A DNA stretch of 64,000 bases from Dasypus novemcinctus (taxonomy: Eukaryota > Chordata > Mammalia > Cingulata > Dasypodidae): contig NC_080683.1 of the NCBI RefSeq assembly GCF_030445035.2, positions 121,753,225 to 121,817,224 on the forward strand. The letters are read 5' to 3'. The position numbers were made by a program, and so were the translations under genes. The first letter of the stretch is position 1. Each line of letters starts with the position of its first letter. Below, one piece after another: positions 36,241 through 47,055 of the stretch. A model generated the notes under the pieces. It searched no databases and had not been told where the DNA came from. It saw only the letters and a list, made by a program, of their open reading frames with translations.

Positions 36241-36310
36241 CTTCTCTTCTCTTCTCTTCTCTTCTCTTCTCTTCTCTTCTCTTCTCTTTTCTTTTCTTGT
36301 CTTGTCTTTA
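36241..36310. repeat. (CTTCT)n microsatellite at a poly(A) tail
   Basis: Nine to ten near-perfect CTTCT units at 36241-36288 grade into TTTTC and TTGTC variants. The tract sits exactly where the reversed poly(A) tail of the adjacent retroelement should be. Confidence 0.95.
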
Positions 36311-37973
36311 TTTTAATATTACATTCAAAAAATATGAGGTCCCCATATACCCCCCACTTCCCTCCCCCCACTCCTCCCCCCATAACAACAACCTCCTCCA
36401 TCATCATGAGACATTCATTGCACTTGGTGAATACATCTCTGAGCACCGCTGCACCTCATGGTCAATGGTCCACATCATAGTCCACACTCTACCACAGTCC
36501 ACCCAGTGGGCCATAGGAGGACATACAATTCCAGTAACTGTCCCTGCAGCACCACCCAGGACAATGCCAAGTCCCAAAAATGCCCCCACATACATCTCTT
36601 CCTCCCACTCCCTACCCCCAGCAGCCACCATGGCCACTTTCTCCACACCAATGCCACATTTTCGTCGATTACTAATCACAATAGTTCATGAATAGAATAT
36701 CAGTAAGTCCACTCTAATCCAAACTCTATTCCTCCATCCTGTGGAACTTGGAATGGTTGTGTCCACTCCACATCTGTATCAAGAGGGGGCTTAGATTCCA
36801 CATGGATGCTGGATGCAATTCTGTTTTCAGTTGTAGTGCTCTTGGCTCCCTGGTGTGGTGGTTGACCTTCTTTACCTCCATGTTAGCTGAGTGGGGTAAG
36901 TCCAATAAACCAGAGTGTAGGAGCTGAAGTCTGTTGAGGTTCAGGGCCTGGCTATCACATGGTCAGTCCAGAGATTCAGGTCCCCTGGGTATACATTAAA
37001 CCCCAGCACCAACTACAGTTCTGATAAAAGTAACAGGAGAGGCTTGTGAACAAAGATCACATCAGAGACCAGCTCCATCACACAGAAACACAAACCCCAA
37101 AGTAGGGCCAACTGACATGGCACTGAACTCCATCTGCCATGACCATAGAACCTGTGGGTCTCTGTAGCCCTCAGAAGAACCAATACCTGGGGTTGTATCT
37201 ACTTTATCTGTCTCTGGGACTCTGCTGAGGTGTGCATAAGGGCAACTCCTCTGATAACCTCCTGGCTCTTTTTGGAGACTTATAGCCATATAAACTCATT
37301 TGTCCTAACCATTTTCCCCTTTTATTCAGGTCAAAAAGCATTTTTAATTCCTGGTATTATATGTAGATTGAGATATTCTGCTGGTCCGACTGACCCTTTA
37401 ATTCAAGGTCATTTTCTAGTTACATCATCAGCTGGGACTCGGTAGTAATCCCTTGGCACCAGGGAGGTTCATCCCTGGGAGTCATGTCCCACGCTGGGGG
37501 GAAGGCAACACTTTTACATGCTGAGTTTGGCTTAGAGACTGGCCACATTTGAGCAACACAGAGGCTCTCAGGAGGTAACTCTTAGGCACCCTGCAGCTCT
37601 AGGCCTTGTTCTTATTTCAGGTGCACAGGCTTACAAGCATAGTCATTAGTATCAAGGGCTCATTGTTAGACCTTCATTCTTTTTTGGTCTTTGCCATTGC
37701 ACTTGGGGGATTGTTGCTGTTCCTTTATGGACTGTGATAGAGCTCCCCTGGCTAGGAACTCAGCACTCCCTCAGTTGTTGTTTTTAATTGTATCCACTAT
37801 GAAAATATCCAAACACTTTTATGTACCCTGGATATATGCCCTGGAGAACTCCCTGCCAACCATGTATCCCCTGTCAATAGCATCCCACACCAGTATTCCT
37901 CCCCTGCCATTGTTGAACCTCTCTGTGATCCAAACCATCTTCAAAAGTGAAGCCCAATATATTGCCAGGTTCC
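36311..37973 (-). mobile_element. Poly(A)-element copy, long
   Basis: The antisense counterpart of 20340-22104 over most of its length: ATGAGGTCCCCATATACCCC, TCATGGTCAATGGTCCACAT, CCATGGCCACTTTCTCCACA, CACCAGGGAGGTTCATCCCT. It interrupts a MIR element, with TCCATT at both junctions. The 172-codon plus-strand frame at 36177-36695 runs through this element and is not a gene. Confidence 0.8.
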
Positions 37974-38040
37974 ATTAGTAGTAAAATGGAACATAGTGAT
38001 GAGTTTAAAGGTTAGATATAGAATACACATTAATTTAGAA
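37974..38040 (+). mobile_element. MIR fragment, right half of a split copy
   Basis: AGTAGTAAAATGGAACATAG fits the MIR segment that follows the core found at 36148-36205. The copy was divided by the retroelement. Confidence 0.45.
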
Positions 38041-39133
38041 AAATTAAGGTAAAAATAAATTGAGGTATCAAAAAATTTTAAAATGCAAAAGGTTTGTTTT
38101 TGATATTTTGCCTTCCATCACTGCAATAAGTGTTGCCCTGTATGCAAACTGGCAAGGCAACTACTTCCATCTTTTCCTCAGGGTCTACTTCCTATCTCTT
38201 TCTTTTTTGTTTCTAATTATTAAGCTTATCTTCACAAAAGTTTTAGATCACAGTAATTCATACATGCAATATACAGTACTCCCATAAATCCAACTGATCC
38301 ATTTTAACCCCGATGTCCTATCCTTAAAAATAGGAGGAATCAGTACTCATAGGGATTTTGAATTTGTGGAGGCCTGGCATTCTTGAGACGGTAACTTTCC
38401 CCTGCCCTTTTGCTTTATTCTGCCACTCCTTCTCCAGAGCCCAGCTTCCAGCAGGCGTTTGCTCCTGGACGCCGGGCCATGGCGCAGGTGGAAATCAGAA
38501 CACATTCCGGGCGTCCGGGTTTGCTTTTCCAGTTGTGAGCACCAGGGGCACTGAGGGAAGACCAGGTGCATATAAGGTGTTGGAGCCCCAGGAGAGAAAG
38601 AGCAGCTGTCTCCACTCAGCCCAGGAAGGGAGGGCAGGAAACGGAGGGGGTCTGCGCAAGCAGGGGGCTGGGCGATGGCCGTGGGAGAACTGGCCTGGGC
38701 GGGCCCTCAGGAGCCCCAGCTGCGCGAGCTGCCCACCTATAGGGGCCTGACCTGCAGGAACCCTGGGGCCCAGGGGCCAGGCAGGGGCCGCGGGCAAGGC
38801 CGTGAGCTCCTCCCACCCTCCTGGGGGAGGCAGCATGTCTGGCAAAGGGGAAGCCCTGCACCCATGGAGGATGGGCAGGTGGGGGGAGGAAACAGTAACT
38901 GGGTTGAATGATTTGGAAATTCAGGTCTATTTCCTGGCCACTTTGAGTTGTGGAATGAAATCTGTACACAGCCTGGCACCACAGCCCAAGATCAATTTAT
39001 TCTAGCGGCTCTTACGGTAGCATCTTAGGCAGCTGCTCAAAAGGTTAGCATGAGCCTTCGTTTACAGAAGAGACTGTCCTTTTTGGAGAGGCAAGACACA
39101 GAACGCAGGGGAGCCCATGGCCCGGAGAAAGAA
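38041..39133. other. Sequence upstream of the CpG island
   Basis: 38220-38290 has a weak antisense retroelement-like trace. 38400-38900 is GC-rich with open frames on both strands but without exon evidence. Confidence 0.35.
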
Positions 39134-39290
39134 GGTGCCAGGGGCCGGATGGCAGGGCCAGGCAAGGCCGAAGGTGCCAGGGACCGGATGGCAGGGTCAG
39201 GCCAAGGCTGAAGGTGGCAGGGTGGGGTGGCAGGGTCAGGCCAAGGGTGAAGGTGGCAGGGTGGGGTGGCAGAGTCAGGCCAAGGCCGGA
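39134..39290. repeat. 39-bp minisatellite, four copies
   Basis: Units start at 39134, 39173, 39213 and 39252 (39, 40, 39 and 39 bp), each of the form GGTG(C/G)CAGGG...GGCAGGGTCAGGCCAAGG. The first two share CCGGATGGCAGGG; the last two share TGGGGTGGCAG, so there are two subtypes in blocks. Confidence 0.9.
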
Positions 39291-39529
39291 CGAGGGCAGG
39301 CCTGGCAGACCCGCGCTGTCGTTGGGTCTTGGCGAGGCGTGCTGCGGAAGGAGAGCCTTCTGGCGGCCAGCGGAGGTTTGGCTGTTGGCTCGGAGTGCCT
39401 GTGAGCGTGGAAGTGGTGCCTTCCCCGAGGACGCTGTGGGTAAGCAGACCGCCCCGCGGACCCCCTTGGCTGCCGCCTCGCCAGAGCCCCCAGGGAAGCC
39501 AGGCTGGGATTCCTGGCCGACAGCAGCTG

Positions 39530-39685
39530 TGAGATAACAACGTTGTTGAAAAACCATTGGAAGAAGTTGTGGATGTGGGAGGAGTGGGGGTGCGGGGACT
39601 GGGGTACATGGGAACCTCTTCTATCTTTTAATGTAACGTCTTGTGTGATCTGTTATCTTAAAAAAAAAATTAAAAAAAAAACAGC
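39530..39685 (+). mobile_element. 3' end of a young L1-type retroelement
   Basis: GGATGTGGGAGGAGTGGGGG, then a TACATGGGAACCTCTTC region, TAATGTAACGTCTTGTGTGA and TTATCTTAAAAAAAAAATT form a LINE-like 3' end with poly(A). The same GGGA.CCTC...TTTT..AATGTAA layout ends the element at 20340-22104. The 5' boundary is unclear. Confidence 0.6.
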
Positions 39686-40977
39686 TGAAAAAGGAAAACA
39701 AAACAAAACAAAATAGCAACAGTTCTGCCAGTAGCACTTACATTTCCCTGGCCCGACTGGAGCTGGGGTCCGGGCTGGGTCCTAGCCCCCAGGCTGCTTG
39801 TGCACTCCGCGCAGCTCCCCTGGCCTCCCTCTCCTATCTGTACCCGGGAAGGGTTGGGCAGAGGCGCTCTTCAAGGCTGTGACTCAGTTTCTCTAGGAAG
39901 CATGCTGCTTATTCGTCAAAATAAAAACTTACTTTCCCAGGAAAACACGCCCCCCGCCCCCCCACCCCCTCGGATTTCCAGGCCTGGGACCCGCGGCGCT
40001 TTCCCAGCTCAAGGCCTACTCGATCTCTTTGTCTCGCGCCCAGGAGTTCTCGGTCAAGGGCCAAGCCAGGGTTGGATAATTGTTCTGGCACTTTTCTGCG
40101 CGGTGCGTGTGCACGCGTGTGCGTGCGTGTGCATGCGTGCGGGTCCCTGCCCGTGGACGTGGGCTGCGCGTGCGCCGCACCCGCACAGCGTGCACCCGGC
40201 TGGCGGACAGGCCCAGACTCCTGCCTTCTCGCCCTGAGTCAGCCTGCGGGACTCGTGGGCAGGCGGGGGCTCTGCCCGCGCGCCCCGACGCCCTCCGCCC
40301 CAGCCCCCGCCGGGCAGCCACTGGCCCCGAGGCCGCGGGGCAGGCTGCCCAGCCCAGCGGGCGCCTGGCCCGCCTCTGCGATCCCACCCGGGAGCACTGG
40401 TCCTGCCGGCCCTTTGGAACCTGCGCCGCTGCAGCCAGACTTTAAAAGAGGGGGCCTTGCTGGGGGCCCTGGGCCGCCTTCCCAGCCCCTGGGACTTGGC
40501 AGCGAAGGTCGCGGCAGAACGGTGGGGTGGGGAAGGGCAGGCGGCCTGTCGCCAGACCTGCCCGCTCCGCTCGCACCCATCCCACCGCGTCACCTCCCAG
40601 GTCCCCGTCTCCTTATCTCACCCACTCTCCAAATCCTCCCACCCGGGTGATAAAGGTTTTAGAGTGTTAGCCCGGCCCTGGGGATTTCGGGTACTTAAGC
40701 CGAGGACAAAGCTTTAAAGTCAAAAGGGCTCAGTCCTACTTGGGGAAGGTGAGGCCTGGGCACAGGGCAGGCAGGCCTTGGTGGCTTTGGGGTGCGGCAG
40801 GGGTGCTCAGCCTGCTCTCAAGACCTGGCTCCAGCCCCGTCCTCCGTAGGAGAGGGGTGCTGCGGGACTTCCGAACCCCTCTTCCCTGCCCCTGCAGAGA
40901 GGGCAAGCTGGGCGATGGCGTGGGGTGACTGCGAGCACCCCCAAAGGCAGAGCAACTGTCCCTTCCCCCTGAGTACC

Positions 40978-41095
40978 GGAAAGAAAAAGAGGAACACGGG
41001 GACAGAAGGAGGGGAGAGGATCGGATAGAGAGGGCAAGGGAGAAAGAGAAAGGGCAGGGAAGGAAAGGAGAGGAAGAGGGAAAGAAAGGAGCGCC
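40978..41095 (+). repeat. Homopurine tract in the promoter
   Basis: About 118 bases are almost entirely A/G on this strand, with only a handful of pyrimidines, arranged as GGGAGA and GGAAAGGA modules. It lies upstream of the putative first exon inside the CpG island. Such tracts can adopt triplex (H-DNA) structure. Confidence 0.85.
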
Positions 41096-41559
41096 GGGAG
41101 AGAGGGCCGGGCGGGCGGGCCAGGGGGCGCAGCGCGGAGCCGCGGGCGGGCAGCAGAGGCGCGGCGGCTTCTCCGCTCTCCCCGAAAGCGGCCTCGGGCT
41201 CCGCGCCCTCCCCGCTGCTCCCCGCCGGCCCGGGGCGCCTCTGGGGCCGACTCGGGGCTCGCTCCTGGGTGGGGCGCGGAGCCGAGCGCCCCGGAGCCGC
41301 GCCAAGCCCGACGCCGCCGAGTCAGGGGACAGGCGGACCTTGCGCCAGGGGCGCGCGGGCCCTCTCGGCACAAGGGGCCCTCCCGGAGGGGATCGGGCCG
41401 AGCGTGCGGGCTCCGAGGCCCGCCTCCCGCCGGCGGGGGTCCTGCGGCTGCTCCCGCCCGCGCGGCCCGCGCCCCCGGGCAGAGGTGGCCTCGGCGCGCT
41501 GCGTGCCCCGCATTTCTTGGGAGGGAGGAGCCCGGCCCGCCCCCGCCCCCCGGGCCCGC

Positions 41560-41795
41560 CCCGCCGCCGCCGCCCGCGCTGCAACTGGGCGCCCCGCGCA
41601 CCTGGCGCCGAAGAGCGCGCGCAGGGACAGCCGCGGGGACAGCCGCCGGGACAGCCGGCCGCCGCGCCCCGAGGACGTGGAGAGCCTCCAGCCCTCTCGC
41701 GCTGGGCCGGGGCGGCCTCGTGGGACCGGGGAGCCCCGGCAGGGGGTGCGCAGTGACCGACGGCCTTGGGGACCTCGGCGCAGGGATGCCAACAT
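41560..41795 (+). other. Putative first exon (5'UTR) of an unidentified gene
   Basis: The right end is defined by CCAACAT|GTAAGTCG, a strong splice donor with intronic GTAAGT at 41796-41801. The left end is not determinable; 41560 is a placeholder inside the GC-richest part. The exon appears mostly non-coding. It carries an ATG at 41786 (context CAGGGATGCC) that, after splicing to 50639, would read only Met-Pro-Thr-stop. The final AT (41794-41795) would join the G opening exon 2 to make a new ATG. Transcript data would be needed to set the transcription start. Confidence 0.5.
41624..41659 (+). repeat. 12-bp tandem repeat in exon 1
   Basis: GGGACAGCCGC occurs at 41624, 41636 and, as GGGACAGCCGG, 41648: three units of period 12 in the putative 5'UTR. 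Confidence 0.9.
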
Positions 41796-44570
41796 GTAAG
41801 TCGCACGTCTGCGCGCCCAGGGCCCCCGCGCGCCACCACCTCGCCCTTTTTCTTTCCTCCCCCACGAGATGGCTTAGCGAGGACTTCAGGCGACTGATCA
41901 AGGGAACCGGTTTGTCCCCAGCCAGCCTCTCGAGGCGCCCGGGAGTGGCAGGCGCGGCCCGACAGCGCCGTGACAAGTGCGCGCCCTTCCTTCTGCTTTC
42001 CCCCAACGCTGGGGCGGACGGAAAGGGCAGGACACGCGGGGGACGCGCGGTTTCGACCCTGGCTCCCCGGGCTCCCCGGGGCAGCGCCCGGCGGGACGCG
42101 TACGGAGGGCGCACTCGCCCTCGGCCCTCGGGGCGGCAGGTCGGGGCTGTGCGCGGGGCGCGCCGGGACCCTTGACCCTTGACCTAGGGGTTTGACTTGA
42201 CCCTGTGGAGTATTTGAACAGTTCAAGTAAAAGCGCTCAGGAAAGGTCCTCGGTGAACTTTGTACATTGGAAAGACGTGAAAATTTCCTTTTAAGTGCTA
42301 GGGCTGGGGAGGGGTGTGTGGGGAGCTCGAGGGGTCCCCTGGAAGGCGGGGGGGTGGGTGTAGGGCGATGCACCTCCAGAGGCTGCACCCCAGAGGTGCG
42401 GTGCCGCGGAGCCAGGCGCAGGGCCGCGAGCTGCCGCCTTCGGGAAGGATTGGAGAGGACGACGGAGCTGAAAAGGGCCGCGCCGGCTTGAGGAAGAAGT
42501 TACGGTTCCTTGTAATATGTGCTTTAGTTAATCTTGGACGGACATTTCCATCCCCCCGCCCCTTCCACCAACCCACACTCAGTAGTTTCTAGAATTTGCT
42601 ATTCGCTCTCCCTCCCTTAACTGCTAGCTGCACATTTCTTTCCACTTCAATTGACTCTTTCAGTTACTAACCGGGCTGGAGGGCCCTCACGCCCCGCCTT
42701 CCCCTCGGGTCCCCTGTCCCCTTACGCCCACCCCAGCACACAGTTGTAAGAAAACTGCAGCGCGCACCAGCTCGGGCTCGTCGCTGTGTTGTTGGCTGTG
42801 TAGTTAGACACAAGCCAGCTATTTTATGAAAGCTGCTTGTGGAGCGACTCCACACCTGTGGATTTTCACGTTTTTCTTTTTCTCTTTTCTCTTTTTCTTT
42901 TCTTTCTTTCTTGCCAGTGGAACCAACAAGGTATAACTTAAAAGAATTTACTTTGGGAAACAGCCAACAACCTCATGTAAGACTCGTTCTCAGGCACAGG
43001 CAGCGTATTTTGAAGGAATATGAGTTTGTTTTAAACCTTAGTTTTTCTTGAAAATATAGCAGGATTTTTAACAGCAGCTATTTGTGCAGCTTGGTTAGTT
43101 ATTCAGACCTTCTGAGGGGAAAAAAAGCATATTACACATAAAAAATATGAATACCAGTTTGTGTAGTAAAAGACATGAAACTGATCGGCAGGTAATGTAA
43201 AAAACTCCTGATTTTGAAATTAAGTTATATGAAAATAAATGTAAAGCTGTTAGTCCATTTAAATTTCAAATAATTAAAAAATCATGCCACTGTAGAGTAA
43301 AACCGTGAATATTCAATTCAAAATATTAAGTTTAGTACCCTGATTTGCATTTCCTTATTGAATAATTTTAACTGAAAGTTTTTCCGGATTCCAAAGTTTT
43401 GCTAGATTTGTAACTATATGTTTTTTCCATTTTTGCAGCTTAAAATTCATATAGAATGCTTCAAGGTAGTCTGATTCTTTTTAGATATTTATGATAATAT
43501 CAACATTTCTGTAACTTCTTTGAAAATGTTTCATTGGGGAACATTAACTATATTATCTTTTAAATTTTAACTTAATAGATTCAAGTGCGCAAACTAAATA
43601 TATTTTCTACCTCTCTCGGGAAAGGGTGATTATATATTGTTGCACATGAGTTTGAAAGTACACATTTTATGTGTATTTTTGCTGCTGTAGTGACTGCATA
43701 TTTTTCATGCACTCAGAAATTTAAGAGATTTAGCAAGACTTGCATTAATTGGTCTCAAGCTGCATGAAGCTACTGTTCCATTTATGTCTTATATAAATTA
43801 CATGACATTGTGCCCTTCCAATGCGAGTGGTGAATGGGGCCATTGTCTCCCGGCTTATGGGAAGGATCAGAAGCCTGCAGTTTCCCTGCCTAACTGGACA
43901 CGTCACTATGATTTCTGGAAAGAATGATTTGAGAGAGAATCAGTTTATATATTAAAAATATGCCGACAACCACTTCCTTGAAACTGTCCATTTTTCTAAC
44001 AGCCCATAAAAACCTTACCGAGAGTTTACATCTTTGATGGGATGGGTAAGAATTTCTAGAGACCATTTAGGATTTAGACTAAATTGAGAAAGACTTTGTT
44101 CAGTGTGTGTGGTATGCATGGGCAAAACTGCGTCTTTCCGTTTTCATTTCTAATTGGGTGACATTTTTCATGGAAGATGCATGCTTAGGGTTCGGGTAAT
44201 GAAATTTAAAGGCTATATCAGTCATCACTAAAAGTGCTGGTGACATCTGAGTGTGGCTACCTGAGCACCCATACTACTTTCCTTTATTAGCATTACTCAG
44301 GATGGAATTTTTGGAAATGCCTTAGAAAACAAACTTCGAGATTAATGTGTCAAGGCTTAGCATATTTAATACAGAATTGGTGGGAAAAAAATCACAAATC
44401 AGTAAGAAAAAGTTACAGTGTAATAGGAAATTATATAAATGACATGGAAATGTCATTCCAAATAAAGGGAATCCAAATGAGATGCTTTCTTCTATCAGAT
44501 TGACAATGATAAAAGCAATAATATGCAATATTGATGGCAGGTTCATGAAATAAACACTATACTTCATATG
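41796..44570 (+). other. First part of intron 1, apparently unique
   Basis: The island fades by about 42500, followed by a CT-rich tract at 42880-42915 and AT-rich, apparently repeat-poor DNA to about 44570. First-intron sequence next to a promoter often contains regulatory elements, but none can be pinpointed by eye. Confidence 0.5.
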
Positions 44571-44574
44571 AATG

Positions 44575-45150
44575 TGTTTGTGCAGAACTTCTTATTTTGA
44601 AATAATTTTAAATGTACAGAAAAGTCCCGAGAATTATGGTAGTACAAAGAACACCTCTTTGCCCTTTAGCCAGTGCATTGATCCCATTTTTATCATTACC
44701 CATTTTCTCTCTCTGTCTCTCTCATCTATCTTTCTATCTTCTTTCTTCTCCCTTCTCTGCTCCCTCACTCCCTCCTTCTCTTCATCTTTTTCCCTCCATC
44801 TCTCTTTTCTTTCTTTTTTTCATGTAATTTTTCTCTAACCCAACTGAGAATAACTTACTTACATCAGGTCTTCAGGTTAACTTTTTTTAATTGAAAAACT
44901 TATCGAAACATTTGTAGATGCACATGCAGCTTTAGAAATAATACAGAGGCACTCCGGGCCATTTACCCAGTTTGCCCCAATGGTAACATTTTGCAAAGCT
45001 GTAGTACAAGATTATGAGTAGGATACTGACGCACGTGACTTTTCTTAGGCAGATTTCCCCAGTTTTACAGTATCCTCGTGTGTGTATTTCTCTAGGTTTT
45101 TGTTGAATCTCACCTGTGGTACAAGCGTTTCTGCACATGCTCAGGAAGAT
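44575..45150 (-). mobile_element. Two old L1 3'UTR fragments
   Basis: 44575-44700 (AATAATTTTAAATGTACAG, ATTGATCCCATTTTTATCAT) and 44885-45150 (TGCCCCAATGGTAACATTTT, TTTTACAGTATCCTCGTGTG) are typical antisense old L1 3' sequence. They are separated by a TC-rich low-complexity stretch at 44700-44825. Confidence 0.65.
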
Positions 45151-45721
45151 TAAGATTTCTGCAGAGTAGAAAAATAATCTTTCAGCCTTCTGAAGGGTGC
45201 GGGTGAACCCAGCTTGGTGTGAGGATTTAGATCGAGTAATCTACGTTCTCTCTTTATCTAGTGCTAAGGTGCGGGAACACAGTGTTGAACCAGGAGAACT
45301 GCAATCATGAGCAGACTCGAATAAACCAGATTACCATTCTTTTGACTCTGGAAGAATCAAAGTATTCTCTCTGGCACTCCCCATGCTCCTTAATGAAAAG
45401 ATTTGCTATAAAATAAAATCGAGATTTGGGGAGGGAAGTTAATTTTGACTGCTGCTGGTATTGATAGAATTAGTACCATAGCAATATCCCCACTGATTTC
45501 AACATTTCTTCACTCATTTCTATTTATAGCATGACATTTGGAGACACCATAGAGTGGAGAGATGGGAGATGGTAGTTTTTTAAGATTATTTTAGTGGTGC
45601 GTTTGGATAAAGTCATGCTGCATGGGTTCATACTCACATTTCATATAAGAACAGAATTCTAAAGCTTTCTGAAACAGGAATTACCATATTGTATTTTGTC
45701 GTCTACTCATATTGCAAAAGG

Positions 45722-45872
45722 GGAGCCAGTTTGGAGTCGAGGTGGCTGGGTTCTCAAAAGGGACAGTGGGGTTCGATGCCTGACCATGTGTTGTCTTTTG
45801 ATGCCACCACTCACTATGTGATCATGGGCAAGTAGTTTAGCATCTTAACTCTTTCACCTGTGAGATCATGTT
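45722..45872 (+). mobile_element. MIR element, truncated
   Basis: ACTCACTATGTGATCATGGG then CAAGTAGTTTAGCATCTTAA matches the MIR core with flanking sequence. It is cut on the right by the L1 fragment starting near 45875. Confidence 0.75.
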
Positions 45873-45874
45873 GT

Positions 45875-46560
45875 TTTTGTAATTTGAGAAGTTGTGAATT
45901 AACAGTCACGCGTACCATACAAGATTCCCATACATCACCCTACCACCAACCCCTTACATCGCTGTGACACGTTTGTTACAAATGATGAAAGAACATTGTA
46001 ATATTACTGCTATCTTTAGTCCGTAACTTATATGCCATCACCACCACCCTGCCTCAAGATGTCTCCCTCATCTGTTTGCTCATTGGGTTTGCTTGTCTGC
46101 TTGTTGTTTTTGGCTCGTTGTTTTTACTCATTGCTCGTCTTCTTATTATCTTCTCATTGTCTGTTTCTTCTTTAGGAGGCACTGGACACTGGACTGGGAC
46201 CTCCACTGTGGGAGGTGGGCACCCATCTGCTTGAGCCACATCTGCATCCTGTTTGTTTTTGTTTGTTATTTTTTTGCTCCTTGTCTTGCTTGTTGTTTTG
46301 CTCATTATCTGCTCATTGTTTTTTTTTTCTGGTTTTCTGCTTGTTGTTTTTGCTTGTTGTCTGCTAGTTGTTTTGCTCAATGTCCACTCCTTGTCTGCTT
46401 GTTGTTTGTTCGTCTTCTTTAAGAGGCACCGGGAACTGAACCTGGGGCGTCCCATCTGGCAGGCGGGTACCCAAATGCCTGAGCCACACCGCTCCCCCAT
46501 AGCTTCTATTTGGTGTGTTTTTCCTCCAAACCATCCTATTAGCAGCACCATGCCTTAGTT
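45875..46560 (-). mobile_element. L1 3'UTR fragment carrying a nested SINE
   Basis: CAAGATTCCCATACATCACC and CTACCACCAACCCCTTACAT match the L1 3' end at 10720-10770. After the SINE, CATAGCTTCTATTTGGTGTG matches 10826-10850. It is the same L1 subfamily 3' end as the large nested L1. Confidence 0.75.
46080..46498 (-). mobile_element. Two-unit tRNA-derived SINE nested in L1
   Basis: Reversed heads end near 46250 (TTGAGCCACATCTGCATCC) and 46497 (CTGAGCCACACCGCTCCCC), with the reversed body rich in TGCTTGTTGTTT and CTCATTGTCTG modules. This is the same two-unit type as 5713 and 29444. Confidence 0.85.
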
Positions 46561-47055
46561 CATGAGAGAACCTTCTCCTGTTTGTACTTAGCCACAGTCC
46601 TCCTTGGGGCTCGCTGTGTTATATGGCAAACCTGCCTCTTTCTTTTTTTCCATAATCTTTAAATTCCTTTCAGGTTCTAGAAGCCTATGGCTCTCTTTTA
46701 CTTAAAAATAGTCCTGTCCCTTCAATGGACCTTTGAGGCCACGACCAGCATGTCAGTTTGGGCTGTTTTTTGTGAGTTCTATTTAGAACCGTAGTGACCC
46801 TGCTCAGGATTTTCCATTCCTGTGAGAAAGCTCCAAGTCTCAGGGATGTGTCTTTGCTAAGTGATCCCCTGAGAAGCAGCACAGTGCTTTCCTTCCTCTG
46901 TTCTATTCCTGATTTAGTTGTTTCTGTTCTTCAGTAAACAGTGAAGTGGATGAAAGTTGGCGTGCCGGATGGTTTATGTTAGGTTACAGACGCCTGCCCG
47001 GCCTGGGATCCTTCTCCTGCTCAGCAAGGGAGGCTTCAGGATTGGAATGCCGCAG

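Larger units (their letters stand above)
40080..42500 (+). promoter_or_regulatory. CpG-island promoter
   Basis: About 2.4 kb of very GC-rich, CpG-dense sequence, in contrast with AT-rich flanks. It contains many GC-box-like CCCCGCCC and GGGCGGG words and no convincing TATA box at a defined start, as in dispersed-start mammalian promoters. It ends at the strong splice donor at 41796, giving direction left to right. The long open frames on both strands (up to 550 codons antisense) follow from lack of AT-rich stop codons and are not genes. The upstream flank at 40120-40145 has a short GTGCGTG run. Confidence 0.85.

Noticed and set aside
36177..36695. 172-codon open frame
   Set aside because: It runs through a microsatellite and an antisense retroelement copy, and the frame is not preserved at 59831 or 20340.
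38495..39609. Overlapping minus-strand frames of 100-190 codons
   Set aside because: They lie in GC-rich and minisatellite DNA, lack splice sites and contain tandem-repeat peptide.
40736..42388. 550-codon antisense open frame across the CpG island
   Set aside because: Stop codons are AT-rich and therefore rare here. The peptide is low-complexity Arg/Pro/Gly/Ala, overlapping frames are open on both strands, and splice signals point to the plus strand.
42905..42935. Possible mini-exon after TTTCTTTCTTGCCAG
   Set aside because: The only nearby donor-like GTATAA would leave about 13 bases. The acceptor-like tract is a CT-rich low-complexity run.
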